Assembly: GCA_903889445.1 (NCBI GenBank)
Contig: CAISXF010000005.1
Coordinates: 247,557-311,556, forward strand
From: an uncultured Pseudomonadota bacterium
GTDB taxonomy: Bacteria > Pseudomonadota > Gammaproteobacteria > Methylococcales > Methylomonadaceae
Reading direction: 5' to 3'
DNA: 64,000 bases
Of this stretch, positions 20,035-29,249 are shown in pieces; positions within the stretch are counted from its first letter, which is position 1, and every line of letters starts with the position of its first letter. The translations under genes and the position numbers were made by a program. Under the pieces are notes generated by a model. The model was not told the origin of the DNA, searched no databases, and saw only the letters and a program-made list of their open reading frames with translations.

Positions 20035-21852
20035 ATGCAATTAAATGGACAAATGCGTTATAACGAACCACTTGCAAATTATACAAGTTGGCGCGTCGGT
20101 GGCGTTGCAGAACGTTTTTATCAACCTGCTGACAAAGCCGATTTGATTCAATTTGTGCAAAATCTGCCTGAAAATGAACCACTTTTTTGGATGGGTTTGG
20201 GCAGTAATTTGTTGGTGCGTGACGGTGGGATTCGTGGCACGATCATTAACACCAAAAATCGTCTCAAAGTTATGCAGCGCATGAATGACGAAACTATTTA
20301 CGTTGAAGCGGGCGTGCCGTGTGCGTTAGTGGCAAAATTTTGTGCTGAACAAGGTTTAATCGGTGCAGAATTTTTAGCAGGAATTCCTGGCACAATGGGT
20401 GGCGCGTTGAAAATGAACGCAGGCGCATTCGGTGGTGAAACGTGGGGAATTGTGCAAAACGTTGAAATGTTGAATCGTCGTGGCGAAGTTTTCACGAAAT
20501 TGGCAAACGAATTTGAAATCCGTTATCGACACGTTAATTTAAAAAATGACGAGTGGTTTTTAGCGGCGACGTTGAAATTACAATCTGGCGATACCCGCGA
20601 AAGCCAACAAAACATTAAGGCGTTACTTGCCAAACGCGCCAGTTCGCAACCCACCAATCAACCGAGTTGCGGTTCTGTATTTAAAAATCCAGAAGGCGAT
20701 TATGCGGCACGTTTAATTGAAGCATCAGGATTGAAAGGTTTCAAAATCGGTGGCGCACAAGTTTCTGAAAAACACGCCAATTTTATTATCAACACAGGCA
20801 CAGCAACAGCGACAGATATTGAACAATTGATGGCTTACGTTCAAACGCAAGTCGCGCAAAAATACGGTATTTTTTTACAAACAGAGGTGTGCATCGTGGG
20901 TGAAAAGTTAAAATCCAGAATAATTGAAAATGCCGAAGATTTTGGCACGGTCGCAGTCGTCATGGGCGGAAATTCGGCAGAACGTGACGTTTCATTACGA
21001 AGTGGCGCGGCGGTTCATACCGCTTTGATTGCTCGCGGCGTAAATGCAAATGCACTAGCCGTTGATGTGACTGACAATGTTATTGAATCATTGAAAAATT
21101 TAAACGTTGACCGTGTTTTCAACATTATTCACGGACGCGGCGGCGAAGATGGCGTATTGCAAGGCGTGTTAGAAGTTTTGAATTTACCTTACACGGGCAG
21201 CGGCGTTTTAGCGTCAGCTCTCGCAATGGATAAATTACGCACCAAATTATGCTGGCGTGGCGCGAATTTGCCCACGCCAAATTGGTTTGCTCTAAAAAAT
21301 GAAAACGACATTGATGCCTGTATCGAAGCGTTAGATTTCCCGATTATCGTTAAACCCTCGCTCGAAGGTTCCAGCGTCGGCATGAGCAAAGCCAAAAATA
21401 GAACTGAATTAGTTGCCGCGTTAGACATTGCGTTGGCGTGCAATTGCGAAGTCTACGCCGAAGCATGGGTGACGGGTGACGAGTACACAGTGGGAATTTT
21501 ACAAGGCGAAGCATTGCCCGTAATTCGATTAGAAACACCGCGTGAATTTTACGATTACGAAGCAAAATACAATTCGACCACCACGCAATACTATTGTCCA
21601 TCTGGTTTGAACGCCGAACGAGAATTGCAATTGCAACAATTAGCATTGCAAGCGAATGATATTGTTGGCGCAGAAGGTTGGGCGCGAGTGGATGTTTTTA
21701 TCGACCAAAACGGGCAAGCGCAATTGATTGAAATCAACACCGTTCCTGGTATGACGGATCATAGTTTAGTACCGATGGCGGCAAAACAGGCAGGCATAGA
21801 TTTTAATGAACTTGTGTGGCGAATTTTGGAAACGAGCGTTCGGTTGAGCTGA
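20035..21852 (+). CDS. MurB-Ddl fusion: UDP-enolpyruvyl-GlcNAc reductase + D-Ala-D-Ala ligase
   Basis: One uninterrupted 605-residue frame carrying two enzymes that are normally separate. Residues ~1-287 are a short (type II) MurB: FAD-binding MGLGSNLLVRDGG and PGTMGGALKMNAGAFG, YRH with Arg165, catalytic Ser in SCGSVFKNP, and C-terminal Glu in QTEVCIVGE. Residues ~303-605 are a complete Ddl: MGGNSAERDVSL, HGRGGEDG, LPYTGSGVLASALAMDK, KPSLEGSSVG, and the metal site EINTVPGMTDHSLVP. The linker is only about 15 residues. A GTG at 20896, in frame at the junction, could allow a separate Ddl to be made by internal initiation. Neighbours murC and ftsQ match the usual murB-ddlB position. Confidence 0.93.
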   Translation: MQLNGQMRYNEPLANYTSWRVGGVAERFYQPADKADLIQFVQNLPENEPLFWMGLGSNLLVRDGGIRGTIINTKNRLKVMQRMNDETIYVEAGVPCALVAKFCAEQGLIGAEFLAGIPGTMGGALKMNAGAFGGETWGIVQNVEMLNRRGEVFTKLANEFEIRYRHVNLKNDEWFLAATLKLQSGDTRESQQNIKALLAKRASSQPTNQPSCGSVFKNPEGDYAARLIEASGLKGFKIGGAQVSEKHANFIINTGTATATDIEQLMAYVQTQVAQKYGIFLQTEVCIVGEKLKSRIIENAEDFGTVAVVMGGNSAERDVSLRSGAAVHTALIARGVNANALAVDVTDNVIESLKNLNVDRVFNIIHGRGGEDGVLQGVLEVLNLPYTGSGVLASALAMDKLRTKLCWRGANLPTPNWFALKNENDIDACIEALDFPIIVKPSLEGSSVGMSKAKNRTELVAALDIALACNCEVYAEAWVTGDEYTVGILQGEALPVIRLETPREFYDYEAKYNSTTTQYYCPSGLNAERELQLQQLALQANDIVGAEGWARVDVFIDQNGQAQLIEINTVPGMTDHSLVPMAAKQAGIDFNELVWRILETSVRLS

Positions 21853-22568
21853 TGGGCTTGGTAAAAATCATCGTGATTATGGCGTTATTGACGAGCTTAG
21901 TTTATTCTGTGAAGGAATTAGTGCCGATTAAGCATGTACGAATTGAAAGTACATTTCAGTACATCAGCAAAGATGAAATTAAAACGTTGCTGACACCGTT
22001 AGTCGATGTCGGATTTTTTGACGCTAACGTGCAAGCTATACAGGAGCGTTTGACGCAATTAGTGTGGGTTGAAAGTGCAACCGTCAATCGCGTTTGGTCT
22101 GATACATTAACGATCAAAATTAAAGAAAAACATCCCTTCGTGCGTTGGGGCGAGCAGGATTTAATCAGCAGTCGCGGTGAAATTATTAAACCCGACGAAA
22201 TCGAACCGTTTGTTAATTTACCCATCTTGAATGGTCCCGAAGGTCAGCAAGTAAAATCATTAGAAATTATGAAAGGTGTGAATACTGCGCTGGCAGATCA
22301 GGCGATGCAAATGGCAGAATTTAGCATTAACAACCGCTGGGCGTGGAAAATTAAATTAACCACGGGATTAGAAATTTTGCTGGGACGAAATGATCAGTTA
22401 AAAAAATTACAGCGTTTTATGAAAACATTGGATGTTTTAGGACAAGAACAACTAAATTCCATGGCGGTAGTTGATTTGCGCTATCCTAATGGTTACGCTG
22501 TTTCTTGGAAACAAAACGCCCAACCAATCGATTGGAAAAACTTAGCCGCGCAAGCTGCAAATAGATAA
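21852..22568 (+). CDS. ftsQ: cell division protein FtsQ
   Basis: Bitopic divisome scaffold that binds FtsL and FtsB. From ATG 21852 it has a very short cytoplasmic end, one membrane helix (VKIIVIMALLTSLVYSV), a periplasmic POTRA domain (VRIESTFQYISKDEI ... TVNRVWSDTLTIKIKEKHPFVRWG), and a beta domain ending VVDLRYPNGYAVSWK. It overlaps the ddl stop by one base (TGATG). A start at 21816 would add 12 residues overlapping ddl. At 238 residues it is shorter than E. coli FtsQ (276), mainly at the N-terminus. Confidence 0.9.
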   Translation: MGLVKIIVIMALLTSLVYSVKELVPIKHVRIESTFQYISKDEIKTLLTPLVDVGFFDANVQAIQERLTQLVWVESATVNRVWSDTLTIKIKEKHPFVRWGEQDLISSRGEIIKPDEIEPFVNLPILNGPEGQQVKSLEIMKGVNTALADQAMQMAEFSINNRWAWKIKLTTGLEILLGRNDQLKKLQRFMKTLDVLGQEQLNSMAVVDLRYPNGYAVSWKQNAQPIDWKNLAAQAANR

Positions 22569-22590
22569 AATAGGCTGCAACAGGTAAAAA

Positions 22591-23835
22591 ATGGCAAAAA
22601 AAACAGAACGTAATTTAATCGTCGGACTCGATATAGGTACATCAAAAGTCGCGGCTATCGTAGGCGAATTGACAGGAGATGGTCATCTCGAAGTCATTGG
22701 CTTTGGCTCTACACCGTCACGAGGATTGAAAAAAGGTATCGTCGTTAATTTAGAAACTACGGTACAGTCAATTCAACGGGCGATTGAAGAAGCGGAGTTA
22801 ATGGCGGGTTGCCAAATCAAATCCGTTTTTGCAGGTATTGCTGGCAGTCATATTCGCAGCCGTAATTCATTAGGCGTGGTGGCGATTAAAGATAAAGAAG
22901 TGTCCCAATATGACATTGACCGCGTCATTGATTCCGCGCGTGCGGTAGCAATTTCAGCGGATCAAAAAGTATTACACATTTTGCCGCAAGAATTCATTAT
23001 CGACACACAAGAAGGTATTAAAGAACCGATTGGTATGTCAGGCATTCGTTTGGAAGCAAAAGTTCACATCGTCACCAGCAGTGTCAGCGCGTCACAAAAC
23101 ATTATTAAATGTATTCGCCGCTGTAATTTAGAAGTCGATGACATTGTGCTAGAACAACTCGCTTCATGCCACGCCGTTTTAACGGAAGATGAAAAAGAAT
23201 TAGGCGTATGCTTAATTGATATTGGTGGCGGTACAACCGATATTGCAGTGTATGTTGAAGGGGCAATTAAACACACGGCAGTCATTCCGATTGCCGGCGA
23301 TCAAGTCACCAACGATATTGCGGTCGCTTTACGAACACCCACAGCCAGCGCGGAAGAAATTAAACAGCGTTATGCGTGTGCGATGACGAAATTATTAAGC
23401 GACGACGAAGACATTATCGAAGTGCCAAGCATTAGCGATAATAAACCATTTCGTAAAATTTCGCGTCAAACGCTTGCTGATATTATCGAGCCTCGCTATG
23501 AGGAATTGATGTTATTAGTGCAATCTGAATTGCGGCGCGTGGGTTACGAAGAACAGATTGCCGCTGGTATTGTTTTAACTGGCGGAAGTTCCCAAATCTG
23601 GGGTCTCATCGAATTGGCGGAAGAAATTTTTCACATGCCCGTCCGCATGGGAAGTCCGCAAAATGTCAGCGGTCTAACCGAAGTGGTCAAAAACCCCATT
23701 CATTCGACAGGCGTTGGTTTATTGATGTATGGACGAGATCACAATCACCAACAAGGCTTGCATCGAGTTGCCGATTACGACAACGGAGCGTCGTTATTTT
23801 CAAAGATAAAAAGTTGGTTTCAAGGTAATTTTTAA
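22591..23835 (+). CDS. ftsA: cell division protein FtsA
   Basis: Actin-like ATPase that tethers FtsZ to the membrane and recruits later divisome proteins. N-terminal LIVGLDIGTSKVAAIVGE is phosphate-1, LIDIGGGTTDIAVY is phosphate-2 and GIVLTGGSSQIWG is the adenosine motif. The C-terminal end (SLFSKIKSWFQGNF) is the expected amphipathic membrane-targeting helix. 414 residues, normal length. FtsZ follows after 58 bases. Confidence 0.96.
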   Translation: MAKKTERNLIVGLDIGTSKVAAIVGELTGDGHLEVIGFGSTPSRGLKKGIVVNLETTVQSIQRAIEEAELMAGCQIKSVFAGIAGSHIRSRNSLGVVAIKDKEVSQYDIDRVIDSARAVAISADQKVLHILPQEFIIDTQEGIKEPIGMSGIRLEAKVHIVTSSVSASQNIIKCIRRCNLEVDDIVLEQLASCHAVLTEDEKELGVCLIDIGGGTTDIAVYVEGAIKHTAVIPIAGDQVTNDIAVALRTPTASAEEIKQRYACAMTKLLSDDEDIIEVPSISDNKPFRKISRQTLADIIEPRYEELMLLVQSELRRVGYEEQIAAGIVLTGGSSQIWGLIELAEEIFHMPVRMGSPQNVSGLTEVVKNPIHSTGVGLLMYGRDHNHQQGLHRVADYDNGASLFSKIKSWFQGNF

Positions 23836-23893
23836 ACACTCATTTTTTATAACACACACATTTTTAAAAAATAAATTTCAAGGACAAATAAAC

Positions 23894-25081
23894 ATGAAAG
23901 ATACATTTGAATTGATTGATACCTACAGTGAAAGTGCGGTAATCAAAGTCATTGGCATTGGTGGTGGTGGTAATAATGCGGTTAGCCACATGGCGGGCAA
24001 TCTCATTGAAGGCGTAGAATTCATTTGTGCTAACACCGACGCGCAAGCGTTACGCAAATTGAATTTCGGCACGATTATTCAATTGGGCGTGGAATTAACC
24101 AAAGGTTTAGGCGCGGGGACAAATCCAGAAGTGGGTCGTCTAGCAGCAGAAGAAAATAAAAATCGTATTCGCGAAGTGTTGGAAGGCGCGGATATGGTAT
24201 TTTTAACCGCAGGCATGGGTGGCGGTACCGGCACAGGTGCCATTCCTGTCATTGCTGAGATTGCTCGCAGCATGGGGATTTTAACCGTTGCCGTGGTGAC
24301 AAAACCGTTTGCATTTGAAGGCAAGAAAAAACAAGATGTCGCGGACAGAGGGATTGCCGAATTAGAGCGTTATGTTGATTCGTTAATCACCATTCCCAAT
24401 CAAAAATTATTGCCGGTGTTAGGTAATAAAGTATCGCTCATGGATGCGTTCAAAGCGGCAAACGACGTGCTATTAGATGCCGTGCAAGGTATTACCGAGT
24501 TAATTGTCCATCCAGGCATGATTAACGTGGATTTTGCGGATGTTCGCACCGTCATGACGGGTATGGGCGCGGCCATTATGGGAACAGGCAGTGCCACCGG
24601 TGAACATCGGGCGCGAGAAGCCGCTGAAAAAGCGATTGCGTGTCCCTTACTCGAAGATATTAACTTAAAAGGCGCACGCGGTATTTTGGTGAATATCTCC
24701 GCGAAAGATATGAGTATGGCAGAATTTACCGAAGTCGGCGAAATCATTTCGGCGTTGGCTTCAGAGGATGCCAACATGAAAATGGGGATGTCCATCAATC
24801 CCGATTTGGACGAAGAAATTAAAGTCACGGTTGTCGCCACCGGTATGGGTTTACAGGCAGTAGAAGTCAAAGCTCCGTCAAAAACTGTAAATACGACACG
24901 TCATCTTGCGGGCGCTCAAATGAATTACGACGGGCTTGATAAACCTACGGTGATGCGTCAACATTCCGCGCAAACTACGCGCACTGAAGGACGTGAAACT
25001 CGCTTTGGCGCACAACCTAAACAAGGTGGCGATATTGAGTATTTAGATATTCCTGCTTTTTTAAGACGACAAGCCGACTAA
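23894..25081 (+). CDS. ftsZ: cell division GTPase FtsZ
   Basis: Tubulin-like GTPase that forms the Z ring. N-terminal GIGGGGNNAVSHM and the signature GMGGGTGTGAIPV bind GTP; the T7 loop NVDFADVRTVM supplies catalytic Asp. A ~70-residue variable linker leads to the conserved C-terminal peptide YLDIPAFLRRQAD, which binds FtsA and ZipA. AAGGA lies ahead of the ATG. A strong terminator follows. Confidence 0.97.
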   Translation: MKDTFELIDTYSESAVIKVIGIGGGGNNAVSHMAGNLIEGVEFICANTDAQALRKLNFGTIIQLGVELTKGLGAGTNPEVGRLAAEENKNRIREVLEGADMVFLTAGMGGGTGTGAIPVIAEIARSMGILTVAVVTKPFAFEGKKKQDVADRGIAELERYVDSLITIPNQKLLPVLGNKVSLMDAFKAANDVLLDAVQGITELIVHPGMINVDFADVRTVMTGMGAAIMGTGSATGEHRAREAAEKAIACPLLEDINLKGARGILVNISAKDMSMAEFTEVGEIISALASEDANMKMGMSINPDLDEEIKVTVVATGMGLQAVEVKAPSKTVNTTRHLAGAQMNYDGLDKPTVMRQHSAQTTRTEGRETRFGAQPKQGGDIEYLDIPAFLRRQAD

Positions 25082-25123
25082 ATTCCTTTTCTGTTGCAGG
25101 TTTTTCTGCAAACAACCCCAACT

Positions 25124-25150
25124 AACGCGCTCACGAGGCGCGTTATTTTT
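25124..25150 (+). terminator. rho-independent terminator after ftsZ
   Basis: AACGCGC (25124-25130), a 7-base loop and GCGCGTT (25138-25144) form a perfect 7-bp stem followed by ATTTTT. It lies only 18 bases before lpxC, so lpxC needs read-through or an internal promoter. Confidence 0.75.
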
Positions 25151-25167
25151 AACGGGCAATTCACGTT

Positions 25168-26091
25168 ATGATTAAACAGCGCACTTTAAAAAATACCATT
25201 CGCGCCACAGGCGTAGGCTTACACACAGGCGAGCAAGTTTATTTAACGCTGCATCCCGCTGAACCGAATACCGGCATTTGCTTTCGACGGGTCGATTTAG
25301 CAACGCCCGTCACCATACGAGCGAAACCTGAAAATGTCGGTGAAACTACGCTTTCAACCACGTTAGTGTCGGGCAATGTCAAAATTTCTACGGTTGAACA
25401 TTTATTGTCAGCGTTTGCAGGCTTAGGCATTGATAACGCTATCGTCGATGTCACCGCATCCGAAGTCCCCATCATGGATGGCAGCGCAGGGCCTTTTGTG
25501 TTTTTGTTACAATCAGCTGGCGTACAAGAACAAGATTATCCCAAACAATATCTACGAATTAAGCATACAGTACGAGTGGAAGACGGCGATAAATGGGCAG
25601 CATTTGAACCTTTCGCGGGTTTTAAAGTGACGTTTACGATTGATTTTGAACATCCTGCCTTTGAAAATAATGTTAAAACTGCCACGATGGATTTTTCGTC
25701 TACCACGTTTGTACGCGAAGTCAGTCGAGCGCGAACTTTTGGTTTCATGAAAGATATTGAATCGTTACAAAAAAACAATTTGGCGTTAGGTGGCAGTTTG
25801 GATAACGCGATTGTCGTTGACGATGACAAAGTGATTAACGAAGACGGTTTACGTTACGCCGATGAATTCGTCAAACACAAAATTCTCGACGCGATTGGCG
25901 ATTTATATTTACTCGGTCACAGTTTAATCGGTGAATTCACCGGACATAAATCAGGACATGGTTTGAATAATCGCTTATTACGCGCGTTATTGGAAGACAA
26001 AGAGGCGTGGGAAATGGTCAGTTTTGATAATGAAGAAGACGCGCCGATTTCGTTTATGCGTTCCGCTGAAACACCGCGCCATCCAGAATAA
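25168..26091 (+). CDS. lpxC: UDP-3-O-acyl-GlcNAc deacetylase LpxC
   Basis: Zn-dependent deacetylase, the first committed step of lipid A synthesis. Visible parts are [14 protein letters not shown] at the N-terminus, zinc His in [16 protein letters not shown], and the second zinc pair with catalytic residues in [17 protein letters not shown] and [10 protein letters not shown]. 307 residues, normal. It closes the dcw region as in E. coli. The stop codon is immediately followed by the ATG of sdhA with no spacer. No secM-like gene lies between ftsZ and lpxC. Confidence 0.96.
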   Translation: MIKQRTLKNTIRATGVGLHTGEQVYLTLHPAEPNTGICFRRVDLATPVTIRAKPENVGETTLSTTLVSGNVKISTVEHLLSAFAGLGIDNAIVDVTASEVPIMDGSAGPFVFLLQSAGVQEQDYPKQYLRIKHTVRVEDGDKWAAFEPFAGFKVTFTIDFEHPAFENNVKTATMDFSSTTFVREVSRARTFGFMKDIESLQKNNLALGGSLDNAIVVDDDKVINEDGLRYADEFVKHKILDAIGDLYLLGHSLIGEFTGHKSGHGLNNRLLRALLEDKEAWEMVSFDNEEDAPISFMRSAETPRHPE

Positions 26092-27858
26092 ATGATTATC
26101 CACGAATTCGATGTGATTATTGTCGGTGCAGGCGGCGCAGGTTTACGCGCCACGCTCGGTACCGTTGAAAAAGGCTTAAAAACCGCGTGCCTCACCAAAG
26201 TTTTTCCGACGCGAAGTCACACGGTCGCCGCGCAAGGCGGCATCAGTGCGGCATTAGGAAATATGGGCGAAGACGATTGGCGATTTCATTTTTACGACAC
26301 GGTGAAAGGGTCGGATTGGCTCGGCGATCAAGACGCGATTGAATATATGTGCCGTGAAGCGATTCCCTCTGTGATTGAATTAGAACATTACGGCGTGCCA
26401 TTTTCACGCACCGCCGATGGCAAAATTTATCAACGGGCGTTTGGCGGAATGACGACGCATTATGGTGAAGGTCAAGCGCAACGCACTTGTGCGGCGGCGG
26501 ATAAAACCGGTCACGCCATTCTGCACACGCTTTATCAGCAAGCCTTAAAACATCACGCCGAATTTTTTGTGGAATACGTTGCTCTCGATTTAGTCATGGA
26601 AAATGGCGAATGTCGTGGTGTGATTGCCTGGTGTTTAGACGATGGTTTGTTACATCTTTTCAAAGCCCACGCCACGATTTTAGCCACCGGTGGTTACGGT
26701 CGAACTTACTTTTCGTGTACGTCTGCTCACACCGTGACGGGCGACGGTAACGCGATGGTTTTACGCGCAGGTTTACCGTTACAGGATATGGAATTTATCC
26801 AATTTCACCCAACAGGCATTTACGGCGCGGGCTGTTTAATCACCGAAGGCGCACGCGGCGAAGGTGGTTATTTAACGAATTCCGAAGGCGAGCGTTTTAT
26901 GGAACGTTACGCGCCAACCGCCAAAGATTTAGCGTCGCGCGATGTGGTCAGTCGCGCCATGACGATGGAAATTCATGCGGGACGTGGCGTTGGTGAACTG
27001 AAAGACCATCTTTATTTGCACCTCGAACATTTGCCTCCCGCTCTACTTCATGAACGTTTGCCTGGCATTTCTGAAACGTCGCGCATTTTTGCGGGCATTG
27101 ATGTCACGAAACAACCGATTCCCGTTTTGCCGACCGTTCATTACAACATGGGTGGCATTCCAACCAATTATCACGCTGAAGTCGTGACATTGGACGGCGA
27201 AAATCCTGACCACGTTGTCAAAGGTTTAATGGCAATTGGCGAAGCGGCTTGTGTTTCAGTTCACGGCGCAAACCGTTTGGGTTCAAATTCGCTGTTGGAT
27301 TTAGTTGTTTTTGGGCGTGCGGCGGCGTTGCGTTGCGCTGAATTGATTTCACCGAATCAACCACATTCGGACTTAAACCCCGACTATTATGCCGAAGCGT
27401 TAGCGCGATTTGAAAAAATTCGGAATGCGAATGGCAATTCAAAAACCGCTGAAATCCGTTCCGCGATGCAAAAAACCATGCAAAGTAAAGCCGCTGTTTT
27501 TAGAACGCAATCGACGTTGGACGAAGGCGTGGCTGAAATGAAATCGGTGCGCGAATCATTTGAGAATTTAGGTTTAACCGACCGTTCGTTGATTTGGAAT
27601 ACGGATTTAGTCGAAGCCTTGGAATTAGACAATTTACTTTCTCAAGCGACCGTTGCCATTCATGCTGCCGCCAATCGTCACGAAAGTCGAGGCGGTCATG
27701 CACGAGAAGATTATCCGTTGCGTGATGATAAAAACTGGTTGAAACACACGCTGACGTGGCTGCAAAAAAACGCGGTGAATATCGATTATCGCCCCGTCCA
27801 TTTGTACACGCTCACCGATGAAGTTGAAATGATTGCACCGAAAGCGCGGGTTTACTGA
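26092..27858 (+). CDS. sdhA: succinate dehydrogenase flavoprotein subunit, orphan gene
   Basis: FAD-containing catalytic subunit of complex II. The FAD-binding [12 protein letters not shown] is followed by the covalent-flavin His43 in [10 protein letters not shown], the HPTGIYGAG and [11 protein letters not shown] blocks, active-site region [18 protein letters not shown], and [21 protein letters not shown]. 588 residues, the same as E. coli SdhA, so it is full length. No sdhB, sdhC or sdhD is adjacent; it is squeezed between lpxC (zero gap) and tyrS (30 bases). The other subunits are presumably elsewhere. Its length and residues favour SdhA over aspartate oxidase or fumarate reductase. Confidence 0.9.
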   Translation: MIIHEFDVIIVGAGGAGLRATLGTVEKGLKTACLTKVFPTRSHTVAAQGGISAALGNMGEDDWRFHFYDTVKGSDWLGDQDAIEYMCREAIPSVIELEHYGVPFSRTADGKIYQRAFGGMTTHYGEGQAQRTCAAADKTGHAILHTLYQQALKHHAEFFVEYVALDLVMENGECRGVIAWCLDDGLLHLFKAHATILATGGYGRTYFSCTSAHTVTGDGNAMVLRAGLPLQDMEFIQFHPTGIYGAGCLITEGARGEGGYLTNSEGERFMERYAPTAKDLASRDVVSRAMTMEIHAGRGVGELKDHLYLHLEHLPPALLHERLPGISETSRIFAGIDVTKQPIPVLPTVHYNMGGIPTNYHAEVVTLDGENPDHVVKGLMAIGEAACVSVHGANRLGSNSLLDLVVFGRAAALRCAELISPNQPHSDLNPDYYAEALARFEKIRNANGNSKTAEIRSAMQKTMQSKAAVFRTQSTLDEGVAEMKSVRESFENLGLTDRSLIWNTDLVEALELDNLLSQATVAIHAAANRHESRGGHAREDYPLRDDKNWLKHTLTWLQKNAVNIDYRPVHLYTLTDEVEMIAPKARVY

Positions 27859-27888
27859 TATTTTTTATTTTTATTTTGAGGCATTCTC

Positions 27889-29094
27889 ATGACAATCAAA
27901 TCCACTGATTTATCCGAATTATTACGCGGCACGCACGAAGTTTTGCTCGAAGCCGAATTGATTAAAAAACTCGCTGAAAATCGTCCGTTACGCATCAAAG
28001 CGGGTTTCGACCCCACCGCGCCCGATTTGCATTTGGGACACACCGTTTTAATCAACAAACTGAAACAATTCCAAGATGCGGGACACGAAATTTTATTTTT
28101 GATTGGTGATTTCACTGGCATGATTGGCGATCCAACGGGTAAAAATGTTACTCGTAAACCGTTGACGCGCGAAGAAGTGGCGGCAAATGCGGAAACTTAT
28201 CAAACGCAAATTTTTAAAATTCTCGACCCCGAAAAAACCACCGTGATGTTTAATTCAACGTGGATGAATGCGATGTCGTCGGCGGAATTGATTCAATTGG
28301 CGGCAAAAAATACCGTGGCGCGAATGTTGGAACGCGACGATTTTCACAAACGTTTTAGCAATAATCAACCGATTGCGATTCATGAATTTTTGTACCCGCT
28401 GATTCAAGGTTACGATTCGGTCGCGATGAAAGCGGACGTGGAATTGGGCGGCACCGATCAAAAATTCAATTTGTTAATGGGCAGACAATTACAGGAAGTT
28501 TTTGGGCAAAAACCCCAAGTGGTGATGACCATGCCGATTTTGGAAGGATTGGACGGCGTGCAAAAAATGTCCAAATCGCTCAATAATTACATTGGTATTG
28601 CTGATGCGCCTGATGAAATGTTTGGCAAAATTATGTCGATTAGCGACGAATTGATGTGGCGTTATTTTGAATTATTGAGTTTCCGCCCGATGCGTGAAAT
28701 TGCTTCGTGGAATGAAGAATGTGAAAACGGCGCGAATCCGCGTGATTTTAAAGTCAAACTCGCGCAAGAACTTATTACTCGTTTTCACGATGAAGCAGCG
28801 GCGATTAAAGCATTGGACAATTTTGAAGCGCGTTTTCAACGTGGAGCGATTCCAGATGAAATGCCCGAAGTAGAATTAAACATTGAAGGCACGTCGTTAG
28901 GCATTGCCAATTTGTTAAAAGAAGCGGATTTAACCAGCAGCACGTCTGAAGCGATTCGGATGATTAACCAAGGCGCGGTAAAAATTGACGGTGAAAAAGT
29001 AGAAAATCCGAAATTAGAAATTGCCGCTGATTCGCAACACGTTTACCAGGTTGGCAAACGTAAATTTGCGCGTGTGAAACTTATCAATACTTGA
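27889..29094 (+). CDS. tyrS: tyrosyl-tRNA synthetase
   Basis: Class I synthetase charging tRNA-Tyr. The HIGH-type motif is HLGH ([13 protein letters not shown]) and the KMSKS motif is complete ([10 protein letters not shown]). The C-terminal S4 RNA-binding domain ([22 protein letters not shown]) is present. 401 residues, resembling the TyrRS type common in non-enteric gammaproteobacteria. Preceded by TTGAGG seven bases before the ATG. Confidence 0.95.
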   Translation: MTIKSTDLSELLRGTHEVLLEAELIKKLAENRPLRIKAGFDPTAPDLHLGHTVLINKLKQFQDAGHEILFLIGDFTGMIGDPTGKNVTRKPLTREEVAANAETYQTQIFKILDPEKTTVMFNSTWMNAMSSAELIQLAAKNTVARMLERDDFHKRFSNNQPIAIHEFLYPLIQGYDSVAMKADVELGGTDQKFNLLMGRQLQEVFGQKPQVVMTMPILEGLDGVQKMSKSLNNYIGIADAPDEMFGKIMSISDELMWRYFELLSFRPMREIASWNEECENGANPRDFKVKLAQELITRFHDEAAAIKALDNFEARFQRGAIPDEMPEVELNIEGTSLGIANLLKEADLTSSTSEAIRMINQGAVKIDGEKVENPKLEIAADSQHVYQVGKRKFARVKLINT

Positions 29095-29249
29095 AATTGC
29101 TTAAAAAACTAAGACGAAATACTGATATTTAGAGTAGATTTTGAAATGTAATGTTGTCGATTTAATTTAATTTTTTTGTTGCACACAGCTTGTTATTATC
29201 ACAATGCGCGATTGCGCGTAACTTCACTAAACTCACAGAGGATTTTTAG

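Noticed and set aside
20896..21852. A separate ddlB gene starting at the internal GTG
   Set aside because: The reading frame is continuous from murB without a stop, so a fusion is the direct reading; internal initiation is mentioned only as an option.
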